Shown: positions 14,297-14,340 of the stretch, in pieces
Position numbering within the stretch: position 1 is the stretch's first letter
Layout of the letters: the number at the start of each line of letters is the position of its first letter
DNA from: an uncultured Rhodanobacter sp.
Lineage (GTDB): Bacteria; Pseudomonadota; Gammaproteobacteria; Xanthomonadales; Rhodanobacteraceae
Length of the DNA: 14,340 nt
Assembly (NCBI GenBank): GCA_903827735.1
Contig: CAIKJM010000081.1
Location: 1 to 14,340, forward strand
Direction: 5' to 3'
The notes under the pieces: generated by a model
The model's database searches: none
The model's input: the letters and a program-made list of their open reading frames with translations, nothing else
What the model was told of the DNA's origin: nothing
Program-made: the position numbers and the translations under genes

Positions 14297-14340
14297 GACG
14301 TAGAGCACGCTCTCATTGCGATCTCCAGAAGCGGCTTGCC

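Noticed and set aside
12629..14308. 559-codon minus-strand open frame
   Set aside because: Shadow of spoT, which shows all expected domains in its own frame.
14298..14320. Short inverted repeat AGAG-CACG-CTCT after spoT
   Set aside because: Four-base stem with no U-tract; not enough to call a terminator.

Overview
The window is a GC-rich chromosomal segment from a gammaproteobacterium. Protein wording and gene order (yicC, gmk, rpoZ, spoT; rph, rdgB, hemW; mlaFEDCB) point to the Xanthomonadales/Lysobacterales, possibly a Rhodanobacter/Dyella-like lineage. That placement is inference from sequence feel and synteny, not from a search. Almost all of it is coding, with no tRNA, rRNA, CRISPR array, insertion sequence or phage gene seen.

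Left part (1-4328, minus strand): a tight set read right to left, rph, rdgB, hemW and then a DUF1631 protein that runs off the left edge. Spacings are 7, 18 and 99 nt, so at least the first three probably share a transcript. They cover tRNA 3'-end trimming, nucleotide-pool cleaning and haem delivery. Divergent from rph is yicC (plus strand, endoribonuclease family).

Middle (5283-6891): a small exported protein of unknown function lies on the minus strand between yicC and gmk, converging on yicC. gmk (guanylate kinase) follows on the plus strand. It is preceded by a candidate 38-codon leader ORF that overlaps its start codon by four bases.

Core (6995-11491): a complete Mla system for retrograde phospholipid transport between outer and inner membrane. 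mlaF-mlaE-mlaD-mlaC-mlaB run on the plus strand (ATPase, permease, MCE ring protein, periplasmic carrier, STAS subunit). They end at a strong bidirectional terminator shared with the convergent mlaA, the outer-membrane lipoprotein. The notable point is MlaD: it has two tandem MCE domains about 50% identical to each other, where the E. coli protein has one. The whole Mla block sits between gmk and rpoZ, genes that are adjacent in E. coli.

Right part (11696-14296): rpoZ (omega subunit of RNA polymerase) and spoT (bifunctional (p)ppGpp synthetase/hydrolase), in the usual order. spoT has a hairpin between a Shine-Dalgarno-like GAGG and its start codon. gmk, rpoZ and spoT link GMP phosphorylation, RNA polymerase and the stringent alarmone. 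I saw no wholly new system; the best leads are the double-MCE MlaD, the regulatory repeats in front of mlaA and rpoZ, and the spoT leader hairpin.
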